Source: Nephthysia sp036513515
Lineage (GTDB): Bacteria > Chloroflexota > Dormibacteria > Dormibacterales > Dormibacteraceae
DNA: 23,548 bases
Reading direction: 5' to 3'
NCBI GenBank assembly: GCA_036513515.1
Contig: DATBYW010000135.1
Location: forward strand, 1-23,548
A program made the position numbers and the translations under genes. Under the pieces are notes generated by a model. That model was given only the letters and a program-made list of their open reading frames with translations. It did no database searches and was not told the DNA's origin. Within the stretch, counting starts at the first letter, position 1, and every line of letters begins with the position of its first letter. Positions 1 through 7,868 of the stretch are shown here, in pieces.

Positions 1-145
1 AGGTTTCGAGCACCTGGACGCGCCCGTCACACGGGTCGCCGGCCCCGACGTCCCCGCCATGTCCTTCAACAGGGCGCAAGAGGAAGCCTTCATGCCCTCC
101 CCCGCCAAGATCGCAGACGCCATGCGCAAGCTGGCCGGCTACTAG
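1..145 (+). CDS. 2-oxoacid dehydrogenase E1 component, beta subunit (C-terminal fragment)
   Basis: Only the last 47 codons are in the window, read in the frame that starts at base 2 and ends at TAG 143-145. The translated tail has the form GFEHLDAPVTRVAGPDVPAM followed by a segment with MPSPAKIADAMRKL. This closely resembles the end of the transketolase C-terminal domain in the beta subunit of pyruvate or branched-chain 2-oxoacid dehydrogenase E1, where the FxxLDAPVxRVxGxDVP motif and a final 'PS..kI..A.r.l' helix are typical. The E1 alpha/beta tetramer carries out thiamine-diphosphate-dependent decarboxylation and acyl transfer to the lipoyl group of E2. The active-site part lies outside the window, so the substrate cannot be told. 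It converges on the minus-strand SDR gene that follows. Confidence 0.7.
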   Translation, partial: GFEHLDAPVTRVAGPDVPAMSFNRAQEEAFMPSPAKIADAMRKLAGY

Positions 146-161
146 GACCTGATCTGAAACT

Positions 162-189
162 CCCTCCCCCTCCTGGGTGAGGGTGGGGG
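162..189. terminator. Imperfect hairpin between convergent genes
   Basis: Bases 162-172 can pair with 179-189 around a CTGGGT loop. This gives an 11-bp GC-rich stem with one C-T mismatch and one G-T pair. It starts 16 bases after the E1 beta stop and lies in the 137-bp gap between two converging genes, where a terminator usable from either strand is expected. There is no clear T tract, so an intrinsic terminator is plausible but not proven. Confidence 0.35.
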
Positions 190-256
190 TCCCCCCGAGG
201 CCAAGGCTGCACAAGCGCCCCCCGCCGCAAGGCTGTTGACGCCCCCCTCCGAACCT

Positions 257-273
257 CCCCCCCAAGCGGGGGG
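257..273. terminator. C7/G6 hairpin near the end of the SDR gene
   Basis: Seven C (257-263), a four-base AAGC spacer and six G (268-273) form a short, very stable stem just outside the minus-strand SDR stop codon. It would lie in the 3' untranslated region of the uvrC-rapZ-SDR transcript. No T run follows. It could be a terminator or an RNA-stabilising end. Confidence 0.35.
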
Positions 274-282
274 CGGTCTTGG

Positions 283-1254
283 TCACCCCAGGGAGCGGCG
301 GGCTGCCAGGTCGAGCTCTGCGGGGCGGTTTGCGTAGCCGGGGTGGGATGGGCGGCGGACCAGGTACCAGGCCAGCGTCTCGGCGAGGGCGTCCTCCAGC
401 TTGGAAGGCACGAAACCTAGCTCACGTCTCGAGCGGCTGAGGTCGTACCCGGCGGAGCGCCGGGGATCCGGCCCGTAGGGGCTGGCGGATCGCGGCAGGT
501 CGGCGAAGGGGACCGGCACCAGCTCCGGCTCCCGGCCCAGGGCGCCGCCGATCGACTCCACCAGCGACCGCAGACTGACCCCCTCGAACGCCACGTTGTA
601 GGCGCCCGCCACATCGCGCTGCAGGTCGCAGGCGAGCGCGCAGGCGTAACCGACGTCGCGGCTCCAGGCCAGCCCCGCCTGCCGCTCGTACGATTCGGCG
701 GGGACCAGAAGCGGACCTCCGTCCTGGACGCGCTGGATATAAGCCGCGATTCGGCAGGTGTGGTCGTCAGCTCCAAAGACGGCGGGAGGCCGAACCGAGA
801 CCCAGGGGAAACCCTCGGTGCGCGCCAGTACCGTCTCGCACCACCGCTTGCCGCTCAGGTACGCCTCGAGGTCGCCGCGCGTGGTACCAGGCGCCGGCGG
901 GGGCGGTTCTCCCGTCAGGGGTAGAAAGTCCTCCTCCCGCGCCGGCCTCCCGTGGAGGTCGGGGTAGACGCCGGTCGACACGAAGACGTAGCGCTCGCCC
1001 CTGAAGAGCTCCACCATCGCCCGAACCTCGGCGGGCTGGAAGGCCGCCAGGTCCAGGACGACGTCCGGCCGGGCGCGTTCCAGCGCCGAGGCCAGCTGGG
1101 CGGGGTCCGTGCGATCAAAGGAGAGGTGGCTGGTGAAGGTCCCGTAAGGCCTGGGCGTCCGGCCGGCTGCGATCGTCTCCACCCCGCGCCGCATCAGCTC
1201 CCGGCAGGCGGCGGTGCCTATAAAGCCTGTGCCGCCGACGACCAGGCACCTCAC
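283..1254 (-). CDS. NAD(P)-dependent epimerase/dehydratase-type SDR
   Basis: A 323-residue protein of the extended or atypical short-chain dehydrogenase family. The N-terminus carries the dinucleotide-binding GGTGFIG (residues 7-13), a VDLA-like strand (LDLAAF, about 68-72), a conserved Ser in FVSTG (about 91-95) and the catalytic-type Tyr/Lys pair YLSGK (132-136). A proline-rich loop (GEPPPPAPG, about 115-123) precedes the YxxxK, and RPPAVFG follows at about 155-161. Such enzymes act on nucleotide sugars or related metabolites, or serve as RNA-binding relatives. The substrate cannot be read from the sequence. The GTG start (1252-1254) overlaps the rapZ-like stop as GTGA, so the gene is translationally coupled and probably last in the uvrC operon. 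Confidence 0.8.
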   Translation of the reverse strand: MRCLVVGGTGFIGTAACRELMRRGVETIAAGRTPRPYGTFTSHLSFDRTDPAQLASALERARPDVVLDLAAFQPAEVRAMVELFRGERYVFVSTGVYPDLHGRPAREEDFLPLTGEPPPPAPGTTRGDLEAYLSGKRWCETVLARTEGFPWVSVRPPAVFGADDHTCRIAAYIQRVQDGGPLLVPAESYERQAGLAWSRDVGYACALACDLQRDVAGAYNVAFEGVSLRSLVESIGGALGREPELVPVPFADLPRSASPYGPDPRRSAGYDLSRSRRELGFVPSKLEDALAETLAWYLVRRPSHPGYANRPAELDLAARRSLG

Positions 1255-1937
1255 TCCCCGAGGTCTCGCGCCCTGACGCGCACCTCCACCTCGTCGAGCT
1301 GGGAGAGGCGGCGCGCCATCTCCTCGGCCAGGGCCACTGAGCGGTGGCGGCCGCCGGTGCAGCCGAAGGCGATCGTCAGCTCCATGCGTCCGCGACGGCT
1401 GTACTCAGGCAGGAGCGGCACTATCACCGCCTCCAGCCCGTCGAGAAGACGGCCGGCCACCGGCTGTCCGAGGACATACTCCCGCACCCTGGGATCCCTG
1501 CCGTCGAGCGGTTTCAGCTCCGGCACCCAGTACGGGTTGTCCAGGCAGCGGCTGTCGACGACCCAGGCGCTGTCCTCCGGGATCCCGTTCTTGTACCCGA
1601 AGGCCAGGCACGTCACCTCGAGTCGGGAGCGGGCACGAAGCCGCCTGGCGAGCCCCGCCAGCTCACGGCTCTCCACCCGGTGATGTGCGCGGGCGTAGGT
1701 GCCCTCAGGCTCACCGTCGTCAGGTCCGTGGTGGACGAGCACGTAGCGGAGACCTCGGGCGTCGGCGTCACGCAGGGCTTCCGCGGCCCCTCCCTGGAGG
1801 GCGAAAGCGACGTCTCCCTCGGCGCCATCCGGCTCCAGGCCGGCGCCGCGTCTCACGGTGAAACCCGCCGCTTCGAACTCGCGCACCGCGGCCTCTACCC
1901 GCTCCGAGCTGGCGCCACCCAGAACCACGAGTGACAC
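1251..1937 (-). CDS. rapZ: RapZ-like protein lacking the N-terminal P-loop
   Basis: The C-terminal half (about residues 105-212) is a clear RapZ/YvcJ domain, with LAFGYKNGIPEDS, VVDSRCLDNP, LKPLDGRD and the signature GCTGGRHRSV (192-201). RapZ proteins bind RNA and metabolites; in E. coli RapZ controls GlmZ sRNA decay and senses glucosamine-6-phosphate through this domain. Usual length is about 285-300 residues with an N-terminal GxSGxGKS Walker A. This protein has only 228. At the matching place it reads LVVLGGASSERVEAAV, with no GK[ST], and the Walker B region is not recognisable. I chose GTG 1935-1937 because it follows the uvrC stop by one base. Reading the frame further upstream would lie wholly inside uvrC and shows no P-loop. 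The uvrC-rapZ order is common in Gram-positive bacteria, but yvcK and whiA do not follow here. Confidence 0.8.
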   Translation of the reverse strand: MSLVVLGGASSERVEAAVREFEAAGFTVRRGAGLEPDGAEGDVAFALQGGAAEALRDADARGLRYVLVHHGPDDGEPEGTYARAHHRVESRELAGLARRLRARSRLEVTCLAFGYKNGIPEDSAWVVDSRCLDNPYWVPELKPLDGRDPRVREYVLGQPVAGRLLDGLEAVIVPLLPEYSRRGRMELTIAFGCTGGRHRSVALAEEMARRLSQLDEVEVRVRARDLGE

Positions 1938-1938
1938 C

Positions 1939-3789
1939 TCAGAGAAGCTCTCTGAGGCGGACCGCGACCCGCTCGGGGATGCCCGCTCCGACGAGCTCCT
2001 CCACTGACGCGTCGCGGATGGCCTGGAGGCTGCCGAATGTGCGCAGCAAGCGCCTTTTGCGAGCGGGTCCGATCCCCTCGACGGAGTCGAGAGGTGAGCT
2101 GAGGGCCTTTTTCGAGCGGGCTTTGCGGTGGTGCGTGATCGCGAAGCGGTGAGCCTCGTCCCTGACCCGCTGGACCAGAAACATGCCGGGCGAATTGTGC
2201 TCCTGCACGATGGGCTCGGCGCTGTCGGGGGCGAAGAGCTCCTCACGCTCCTTGGCGAGGCCGAAGGTCGGGATGTCGGCGAATCCGAGGTTCTCGAGCA
2301 CCTCCATGGCAGCGCTCAGCTGGCCGCGGCCCCCGTCGATCAGGATCAGGTCCGGACGGCTCGAGAAGGACCTGTCCCCCACCTCGGCGGAGTCCTCCCG
2401 GCGCTGGGCGTTCTCCAGCCGCTCGAAGCGGCGGCGGAGGACCTCCTGGATCATCGCGAAGTCGTTGGGTCCAGGCGTGTAGCGGATCCGGAAGCTGCGG
2501 TAGTGGTCGTTCTTCGGCCGGCCGTCTTCGAATACCACCATGGCGCCAACGGCGGAATCGCCCTGGATGTTGGAGATGTCGTAGCACTCGATCCGGTGGG
2601 GCGGCTCGTCGAGCTGCAGCGCCTCGGCGAGCGCCGAGAGCATCGGCTCGGTGCGGCTTCGGTCGTAGTCGCCCTGAATCCTGAGCTGCCGCAGCTCGTC
2701 CTGCGCAGTTTCCGCGAGCTGCTGAACCAGCGCCCGTTTCCGGCCCCGCTGCGGCACCTCGAGCGCCACCGGCCCACCGCGCCTCTGGGCCAGCCAGTCG
2801 GTCACCAGCTCGGGTTCCTCGACCGCGCCGGGGAGCAGGACAGAGCGGGGAACGTGGGTTGCGCTTCCGTAGTAGACGAGCATGAAACCGCGCAGGAGCT
2901 CCGCCTCCGAAGCCTCGCCGGCGCCCTCCAGAGAATGGCCGTCGTGCCCCACCATCTTGCCCTGCCTCACGTAGGCCACCTCCACGTAGACGTCCCGGCC
3001 CTCCCTGGCGTATGCGATCAGGTCCTGGTCGTCACGGCTGTGCGTGAGAACCTTCTGGCGGTCGGCAATCTTCTCGATCGCCAGCAGCTGGTTGCGATAG
3101 CGGGCCGCGTTCTCGAAGTCGAGCGTGTCTGCGGCCCGGGTCATGCGGTCGCGCAGCTCCCGGGTCAGCACCTCGGAGCGGCCCTCCATGAAGAGGGCGA
3201 CCTGCCGGATGCGCGCGCGATACTCCTCGCCGCTGATCCGGCCTTCGCAGGGGCCGGGACAGCGCCTGATGTGGAAGTCGAGGCAGACCTTCTGCTGCTT
3301 GAAGATGTCGTCGGAGCAGGTTCGGAAGGGAAGCAGCTGGCGGATGCTCTTGACCGTGCTCCTGAGCGACTGCGCGCTCGTGTAGGGACCGAAATAGAGC
3401 GCCCCGTCGTCCAGGATGCGCCTGGTGTAGTGAACCCTCGGGTACTCCTCGGTGACCGGGAGCTTCAGGTAGAGGTAGTTCTTGTCGTCCTTGAGCCGGA
3501 TGTTGAAGCGCGGCCGGTAGTGCTTGATCAGGTTGCACTCCAGCACCAGCGCCTCAACCTCGTTGGCGGTCTTCACGAACTCGAAGTCGTAGACGCGGCG
3601 CACCAGGTCGGCCACCCGAGCCGTCTGGGCATAGCCGGCGGTGAAGTACGAGCGCAGGCGGTCGCGCAGGCGCAGTGCCTTGCCGACGTAGATCACCTGA
3701 CCGGAGGTGTCTCGAAGCAGGTAGACGCCGGGTGAGTCCGGCACCTCCCGGAGCCGGCGCCGAATGGTCTCAGAAGCCATGACTGTCAT
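1939..3789 (-). CDS. uvrC: Excinuclease ABC subunit C
   Basis: UvrC makes the dual incisions of nucleotide excision repair once UvrB is loaded at a lesion. From ATG 3789 the protein is 616 residues, normal for the family. The GIY-YIG nuclease domain opens with PGVYLL and IYVGK (20-37). Four cysteines at about 158, 169, 177 and 181 match the proposed iron-sulfur site of E. coli UvrC. A UVR motif that binds UvrB lies at about 205-240. The RNase H-like second nuclease contains CYDISNIQG and DLILIDGGRGQL. Two helix-hairpin-helix motifs close the protein (EGIGPARKRRLL, then AGIPERVA). In-frame ATGs also exist at 3819 and 3780. I prefer 3789, with GGGGA about 8 bases upstream, since homologues begin shortly before the PGVY motif. 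It heads the uvrC-rapZ-SDR group and diverges from the DUF4190 gene. Confidence 0.96.
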   Translation of the reverse strand: MTVMASETIRRRLREVPDSPGVYLLRDTSGQVIYVGKALRLRDRLRSYFTAGYAQTARVADLVRRVYDFEFVKTANEVEALVLECNLIKHYRPRFNIRLKDDKNYLYLKLPVTEEYPRVHYTRRILDDGALYFGPYTSAQSLRSTVKSIRQLLPFRTCSDDIFKQQKVCLDFHIRRCPGPCEGRISGEEYRARIRQVALFMEGRSEVLTRELRDRMTRAADTLDFENAARYRNQLLAIEKIADRQKVLTHSRDDQDLIAYAREGRDVYVEVAYVRQGKMVGHDGHSLEGAGEASEAELLRGFMLVYYGSATHVPRSVLLPGAVEEPELVTDWLAQRRGGPVALEVPQRGRKRALVQQLAETAQDELRQLRIQGDYDRSRTEPMLSALAEALQLDEPPHRIECYDISNIQGDSAVGAMVVFEDGRPKNDHYRSFRIRYTPGPNDFAMIQEVLRRRFERLENAQRREDSAEVGDRSFSSRPDLILIDGGRGQLSAAMEVLENLGFADIPTFGLAKEREELFAPDSAEPIVQEHNSPGMFLVQRVRDEAHRFAITHHRKARSKKALSSPLDSVEGIGPARKRRLLRTFGSLQAIRDASVEELVGAGIPERVAVRLRELL

Positions 3790-3940
3790 GGATGGTATCC
3801 CCAGAATTCCCTCCTCCATGCCGGGAGGGTTTGGGAGGGGGTGCTACCCGAACCAGCCGGACCTGCTTCGCCTTCGCTTCCGAGACTCAGCTGACCCTCG
3901 CGACCGAGGACTGAACAGGTCTCCGGTAGCATGGGTCCGC

Positions 3941-4297
3941 ATGCAGCAGAGCCCAGAAGACCCACCGCGGATGGTCCCGCCGGGACCGCCCGGCACGGGC
4001 GGCGTGATGCCGGTTTCCCGGCCGACCAACACGCTGGCCATCGTCAGCCTTGTGGCCGGCATCGCCGGCTACGTCATCCCCCACCCCTTCATCGCCGGCC
4101 TGGTCGCGATCGTCACGGGCCACCTGGCCCGCGGTCAGATTCGGCGGACAGGCGAGGGCGGCGCTCTCCTGGCCACCATCGGTCTGATCCTCGGCTACCT
4201 GCACCTCTTCCTGTCGGTGCTTCTGGTCGGCTTCATCATCCTCGTCGCGCTCGGCTTCGGCGCCTACGTCTTCAGCCAGGGCCACACGTCCGGCTGA
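3941..4297 (+). CDS. DUF4190-type small membrane protein
   Basis: A 118-residue protein with a proline- and glycine-rich N-terminus (about residues 1-28) followed by hydrophobic segments: NTLAIVSLVAGIAGYVI, an IAGLVAIVTGHLA stretch, and a long C-terminal hydrophobic region (LLATIGLILGYLHLFLSVLL onward). The 'NxLAIVSLVxGI ... GhxAxxqIrrtgegG..lA..GLilGy' pattern is that of DUF4190, a domain of unknown role in the membrane of many high-GC Gram-positive bacteria. The start is uncertain. ATG 3941 precedes the Pro-rich tail typical of the family but has no strong ribosome-binding site, and in-frame ATGs also exist at 3971 and 4007. It diverges from uvrC across about 150 bp in which I see no confident promoter. 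It converges on the fatty acyl-CoA reductase gene with a 35-bp gap. Function unknown. Confidence 0.7.
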   Translation: MQQSPEDPPRMVPPGPPGTGGVMPVSRPTNTLAIVSLVAGIAGYVIPHPFIAGLVAIVTGHLARGQIRRTGEGGALLATIGLILGYLHLFLSVLLVGFIILVALGFGAYVFSQGHTSG

Positions 4298-4332
4298 CTC
4301 CCGCCACGGCCGGCCGGGGATGTCCTGAGCGG

Positions 4333-6303
4333 CTAGAAGTGAATGCCCCGCATCAGGTAGGCCATCGCCGCAGCCTCCGTCGAGATCTCCTCTTCGCCTG
4401 CCTCGCTCCCACCATCCCGCCCGGGCGCGGTCTCCGGAAAGGCATGGTAGGCGCCGGTCATGACCAGACGGAGCAGGCCCGGCGAGAGCGTGTCCACGGC
4501 CTCGCCGAGCTTGCCGAGCCTGGTCGAGACTTCGGGCGGCCGGCTCAGCAGCGCCTGCATGACCATCTCGGCGGCCTGGTTGGGGTCGATGGTGGGGAAG
4601 TTCTCGTACATGCCCGTGGGAGCGATCATCGGCGTCCGGACCAGCGGCATGTGGATGTTGGTCACCGAGATGCCGTCGTCCGCCAGCTCCGGCCCGATGC
4701 AGCGTGAGAGCGACGCCAGGGCGCTCTTGGAGGCGACGTAGGCGCCGAACCTGGGCGGGTAGACCTGGGCGCCTATGGACGAGATGTTGACGATGTGGCC
4801 GCTTCGCCTCTCGCGCATGCCGGGCACCAGCGCCAGGATCAGCTTGACCGCGCCGAAGTAGTTCAGCCTCATCGTCCGCTCGAAGTCGTGGAAGCGGTCC
4901 AGCGAGTTGACCAGTGAGCGCCGGATGGAGCGGCCCGCGTTGTTGACCAGGATGTCGACCCGGCCGTGATCGGCGAGGACGAGCCGCGCCATCCGGTCAC
5001 AGGCCTCCAGGTCGGAGAGGTCGGTGGGATAGACGGCGGCCCGCCCGCCCTCCGACTCGATCTCGGCCTTCAGCTCCTCCAGCTTCTCGCGCGTCCTCGA
5101 GACCAGGATCACGTGCGCGCCGTACTGGGCGGCCTGGACGGCGACCGCGCGCCCGATCCCTGACGACGCCCCGGTCACCAGCACAACCCGTCCGGCGAGG
5201 ATCGCGCGCAGGTTGGGTTCCGTCAGGGCCTCGGGGTCCAGGCGCCGCTCCCAGTAGTCCCACACCTTCCAGGCGTAGCTGTGCAGAGGAGGGCAGCTGA
5301 CGCCGCTCCCGGCGAGGGCCGACTGGGCGTGGTCGGCGGAGAAGCGGGCGCGGCTGTTGATGTAGGACACCGCCGCCTCCGGCACCCGCATCCCCTCCAG
5401 CAACTGCCTCTTGAGCGCCTCGACCACACGCCAGGAACCCAGCATCTCGCCGAAGCCCTTCGGGAGCAGTCCGAAAGCGCGGCGGTCCACGCGAAGGGTG
5501 AACTGCGGCGCATGGGCGGCGCGACAGAACTCGTTCACCGTATCGCCGAGGGAGAGCGGTTCCGGATCGACGACATGGAAGGTCTGCCCATCCAGCCCGG
5601 CAGTGGCGGCGATATGGTCCACCGCCGCGGCGACGAAGTCGACAGGGACGAGGTAGAACGGGCCTCCCTCGAAACCCACCAGTGGCACCCAGGACGGCAG
5701 GGCGTTGCGCAGCCGCTGGATGATCTTGAAGGCGTAATAGGGGCCGTCCGCGCGGTCCGCTTCGCCGGTCTGGGAGGAGCCGATAACGATGCCCGGCCGG
5801 TAGATCCGCCAGGGCACCACTCCGCCCCGCACGATCCGCTCAGCCTCGAACTTGGTCTGGTAGTAAGGGTGGTCGAGGACCTGGCCCTCGTCGAACATGT
5901 CCTCGGTGAAGGTTCCCTTGAACTTGCCGCCCGCAACCACGATCGAGCTCATGTGGTGCAGGCGGACGGCGCCCACCTCCGCGGAGAGCTGGACCACGTG
6001 GCGCGTCCCCTCCACGTTCGCCGTCCGGTTCGCCTCCTCGTCAGCCTCCAGGTCGTAGACGGCGGCCAGGTGAAACACCTCCAGGTCTGTGCCCAGGAGC
6101 GCGGCGCGGCCCGCATCGCTCAGGCCAAGACCTGGCCTGGTGAGGTCGCCGATCAGTGGACGCACGTTCGGCAGGCCGAGACGGTCCAGCTTGTCAGCCG
6201 ATGCCTCACGGACCAGCGCGTGAATCGGCTGGCCCCGCCGCGAGAGCGCCTGCAGAAGATGGCGCCCGATGAACCCCGTGCCGCCGGTCACCAGATACGC
6301 CAT
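4333..6303 (-). CDS. Fatty acyl-CoA reductase, two-domain SDR (Maqu_2507 type)
   Basis: A 656-residue fusion of two SDR domains. The N-terminal extended SDR has TGGTGFIG (6-13), FHLAAVYD (about 78-84), YQTK (148-151) and YRPGIVIG (168-175). The C-terminal classical SDR has TGASSGIG (377-384), NNAG (454-457), NISS (506-509) and YVASK (522-526). Order, length and local motifs such as HLAAVYD.EADEEA, NNAGRSIRRSL, DRFHDFERTM, MPLVRTPMIAPT and the final MRGIHF match, from memory, the Marinobacter fatty acyl-CoA reductase Maqu_2507 along its whole length. That enzyme reduces fatty acyl-CoA or acyl-ACP to the alcohol with NADPH in two steps, for wax ester synthesis. The exact chain length and product here are inferred. 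It lies 56 bp downstream of the M32 peptidase and has no strong ribosome-binding site; an inverted repeat covers that position. Confidence 0.88.
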   Translation of the reverse strand: MAYLVTGGTGFIGRHLLQALSRRGQPIHALVREASADKLDRLGLPNVRPLIGDLTRPGLGLSDAGRAALLGTDLEVFHLAAVYDLEADEEANRTANVEGTRHVVQLSAEVGAVRLHHMSSIVVAGGKFKGTFTEDMFDEGQVLDHPYYQTKFEAERIVRGGVVPWRIYRPGIVIGSSQTGEADRADGPYYAFKIIQRLRNALPSWVPLVGFEGGPFYLVPVDFVAAAVDHIAATAGLDGQTFHVVDPEPLSLGDTVNEFCRAAHAPQFTLRVDRRAFGLLPKGFGEMLGSWRVVEALKRQLLEGMRVPEAAVSYINSRARFSADHAQSALAGSGVSCPPLHSYAWKVWDYWERRLDPEALTEPNLRAILAGRVVLVTGASSGIGRAVAVQAAQYGAHVILVSRTREKLEELKAEIESEGGRAAVYPTDLSDLEACDRMARLVLADHGRVDILVNNAGRSIRRSLVNSLDRFHDFERTMRLNYFGAVKLILALVPGMRERRSGHIVNISSIGAQVYPPRFGAYVASKSALASLSRCIGPELADDGISVTNIHMPLVRTPMIAPTGMYENFPTIDPNQAAEMVMQALLSRPPEVSTRLGKLGEAVDTLSPGLLRLVMTGAYHAFPETAPGRDGGSEAGEEEISTEAAAMAYLMRGIHF

Positions 6304-6306
6304 GAC

Positions 6307-6326
6307 AGAAGAACGTTAAGTCTTCT
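6307..6326. repeat. Inverted repeat over the reductase ribosome-binding region
   Basis: AGAAGA (6307-6312) and TCTTCT (6321-6326) are exact 6-base arms around an 8-base AT-richer centre. The repeat lies three bases upstream of the reductase ATG. In the mRNA it would fold the only purine-rich stretch (AGAAGA) into a stem. On DNA it looks like a small operator. Role unknown. Confidence 0.4.
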
Positions 6327-6359
6327 CCCTCGCCCACCGCCGGGAGCGAAAGCTGGTCC

Positions 6360-7868
6360 TCAGTCCAGGGCGTAGAGGTCGCCGAACTTGGTTTGGGCGT
6401 AGGTGATCCAGGGGGTGGCGGTCAGCGAACGGCCTGTTACGCGCTCCAGGAGCTCTTCGGGCGTGAACTTGCGGCCGTGGACGTAGACCCTGGCCCGCAG
6501 CCAGTCGAGCAGCGGCCCGAACTCTCCCACGGCGAGCTGCCCGTCCAGTTCGGGGATGTCCCCGCGGACGGTCTCCATGAGCTGGGCGCTGATGACGTTG
6601 CCCAGCGTGTAGCTGGCGAAGCTGCCCATGGGCGCCTGCGACCAGTGGATGTCCTGGAGTGGTCCATCGGCGACCGGCGGCGGTGGCAGCCCGAGGTAGT
6701 CCTCGACCTTCGCGTCCCAGGCTTCCGGGACCTGGCTCGCCTCCAGCCGCCCCTCGAGGAGGTCGTTCTCGATCTCGAAGCGAATCATGATGTGGAGGTT
6801 GTAGGTGACCTCGTCCGCGTCCACCCGCACGTAGGACGGGCGCACCCGGTTGATGGCGCGGTAGTAGGCCTCGGCGTCCAGGCCGGCCAGCTGCGCGGGG
6901 AACGCGGCTTGAAGGACCGGGAACATGTAGTTCCAGAAGGGACGGCTGCGCCCGACCACGTTCTCCCAGAGTCGCGACTGCGACTCGTGCACGCCGCCGG
7001 AGGCGCCGTCCCATAGGGGCGTGCGCGCCAGCGAGCGGGGTATGCCCTGGTTGTAGAGGCCGTGCCCGGTCTCGTGCATCGAGGAGAAGAGGCTCGAGTC
7101 GCGGGCCGTGCTGCGCACGCGGGTCGTGAAGCGGACGTCGCCCGGCCCGAAAGGCACGCAGAAGGGATGCGCGGAGAGGTCCTGCCGACCCCGCTCCAGG
7201 TCGAAGCCGAACCGCTGCGCCATCTCCAGGGACAGGGCCAGCTGACGGCCGGTGTCCAGCTCGCGGTCGAGGACGCTGTCGTCGACCCGTTCGGCGCGGT
7301 CGAGCACGTCGCGGAGCAGGGGCAGGATGGCAGCCCTCAGCTCGCCGAACAGGGCCTCGGCCTGGGAGGTGGTCACGCCAGGCTCGTTCAGCGCCAGCAG
7401 GGCGTCGTAAGGCCGGCCCTCGTAGCCGATGGCCGCTGCCATGCTGCGGCTGATCTCCACCGTCTGCCCCATCGACGGCTCGAAGAGCGACCAGTCCGAG
7501 CGCTCTCTGGCCAGTTGCCAGTGAGACCGGTTGGCCGCCCCGGCCCTGGCCGCTTCGGCCACCAGGTCGGCCGGCAGCCTGGTGTCCAGGTCCAGGTCGC
7601 GCCGGGTCACCCTGACCAGGCTCGCGTCGTCGGAGTCGAAGTCGTCGCCGGCAACCTCCGCTTCGGCTGCCTCGAGCAGGCGCCGGGTCCGCTCGGAGAC
7701 GAACATCTCGTGGGCCAGCCGCCCGAGCGTCCCCAGCTGAGCGGCGCGGTCCTCGACGCCGCCGGGCGGCATGTACGTCTCCAGGTCCCATTCGAGGACG
7801 GCGGCCGCCCGCTTGAGGTCGTCCACCTCGGCCAGGGTCTCCCTCAGCTGCTGGATCGCGGCAGTCAT
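6360..7868 (-). CDS. M32 family metallocarboxypeptidase (Taq type)
   Basis: A 502-residue zinc carboxypeptidase of family M32, which removes C-terminal residues from peptides in the cytosol. The HExxH zinc motif is HETGH (265-269). The third ligand lies in the family motif HESQSRLWEN (294-303). Other family signatures are the Tyr/Trp-rich N-terminus (LEWDLETYMPPGG), HPF (234-236) and DVRFTTR (244-250), GIPRSL and the C-terminal SFASYTLGNVISAQL. Length is normal for M32. The ATG start (7866-7868) overlaps the uvrA stop as ATGA, so the peptidase is translationally coupled to uvrA. The same frame stays open further upstream, but that part lies within uvrA and has no M32 similarity. A role in recycling peptides is inferred; no link to repair is known. 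Confidence 0.93.
   Translation of the reverse strand: MTAAIQQLRETLAEVDDLKRAAAVLEWDLETYMPPGGVEDRAAQLGTLGRLAHEMFVSERTRRLLEAAEAEVAGDDFDSDDASLVRVTRRDLDLDTRLPADLVAEAARAGAANRSHWQLARERSDWSLFEPSMGQTVEISRSMAAAIGYEGRPYDALLALNEPGVTTSQAEALFGELRAAILPLLRDVLDRAERVDDSVLDRELDTGRQLALSLEMAQRFGFDLERGRQDLSAHPFCVPFGPGDVRFTTRVRSTARDSSLFSSMHETGHGLYNQGIPRSLARTPLWDGASGGVHESQSRLWENVVGRSRPFWNYMFPVLQAAFPAQLAGLDAEAYYRAINRVRPSYVRVDADEVTYNLHIMIRFEIENDLLEGRLEASQVPEAWDAKVEDYLGLPPPPVADGPLQDIHWSQAPMGSFASYTLGNVISAQLMETVRGDIPELDGQLAVGEFGPLLDWLRARVYVHGRKFTPEELLERVTGRSLTATPWITYAQTKFGDLYALD

Noticed and set aside
1938..2246. An upstream extension of the rapZ-like gene to 331 residues
   Set aside because: The added residues lie inside uvrC, are low-complexity in character and contain no P-loop. 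GTG 1937 one base after the uvrC stop is the better start.
3790..3940. A LexA site or clear promoter for uvrC in the divergent gap
   Set aside because: I searched by eye for GAAC-N4-GTTC and for -35/-10 pairs and found no convincing match. Only a weak CCTCG-N4-CGAGG inverted repeat at 3896-3909 is present.
4298..4332. A terminator between the DUF4190 gene and the reductase gene
   Set aside because: There is a CGGCCGGCCG palindrome, but it is short, lacks a loop and has no T tract, so it could be chance in GC-rich DNA.
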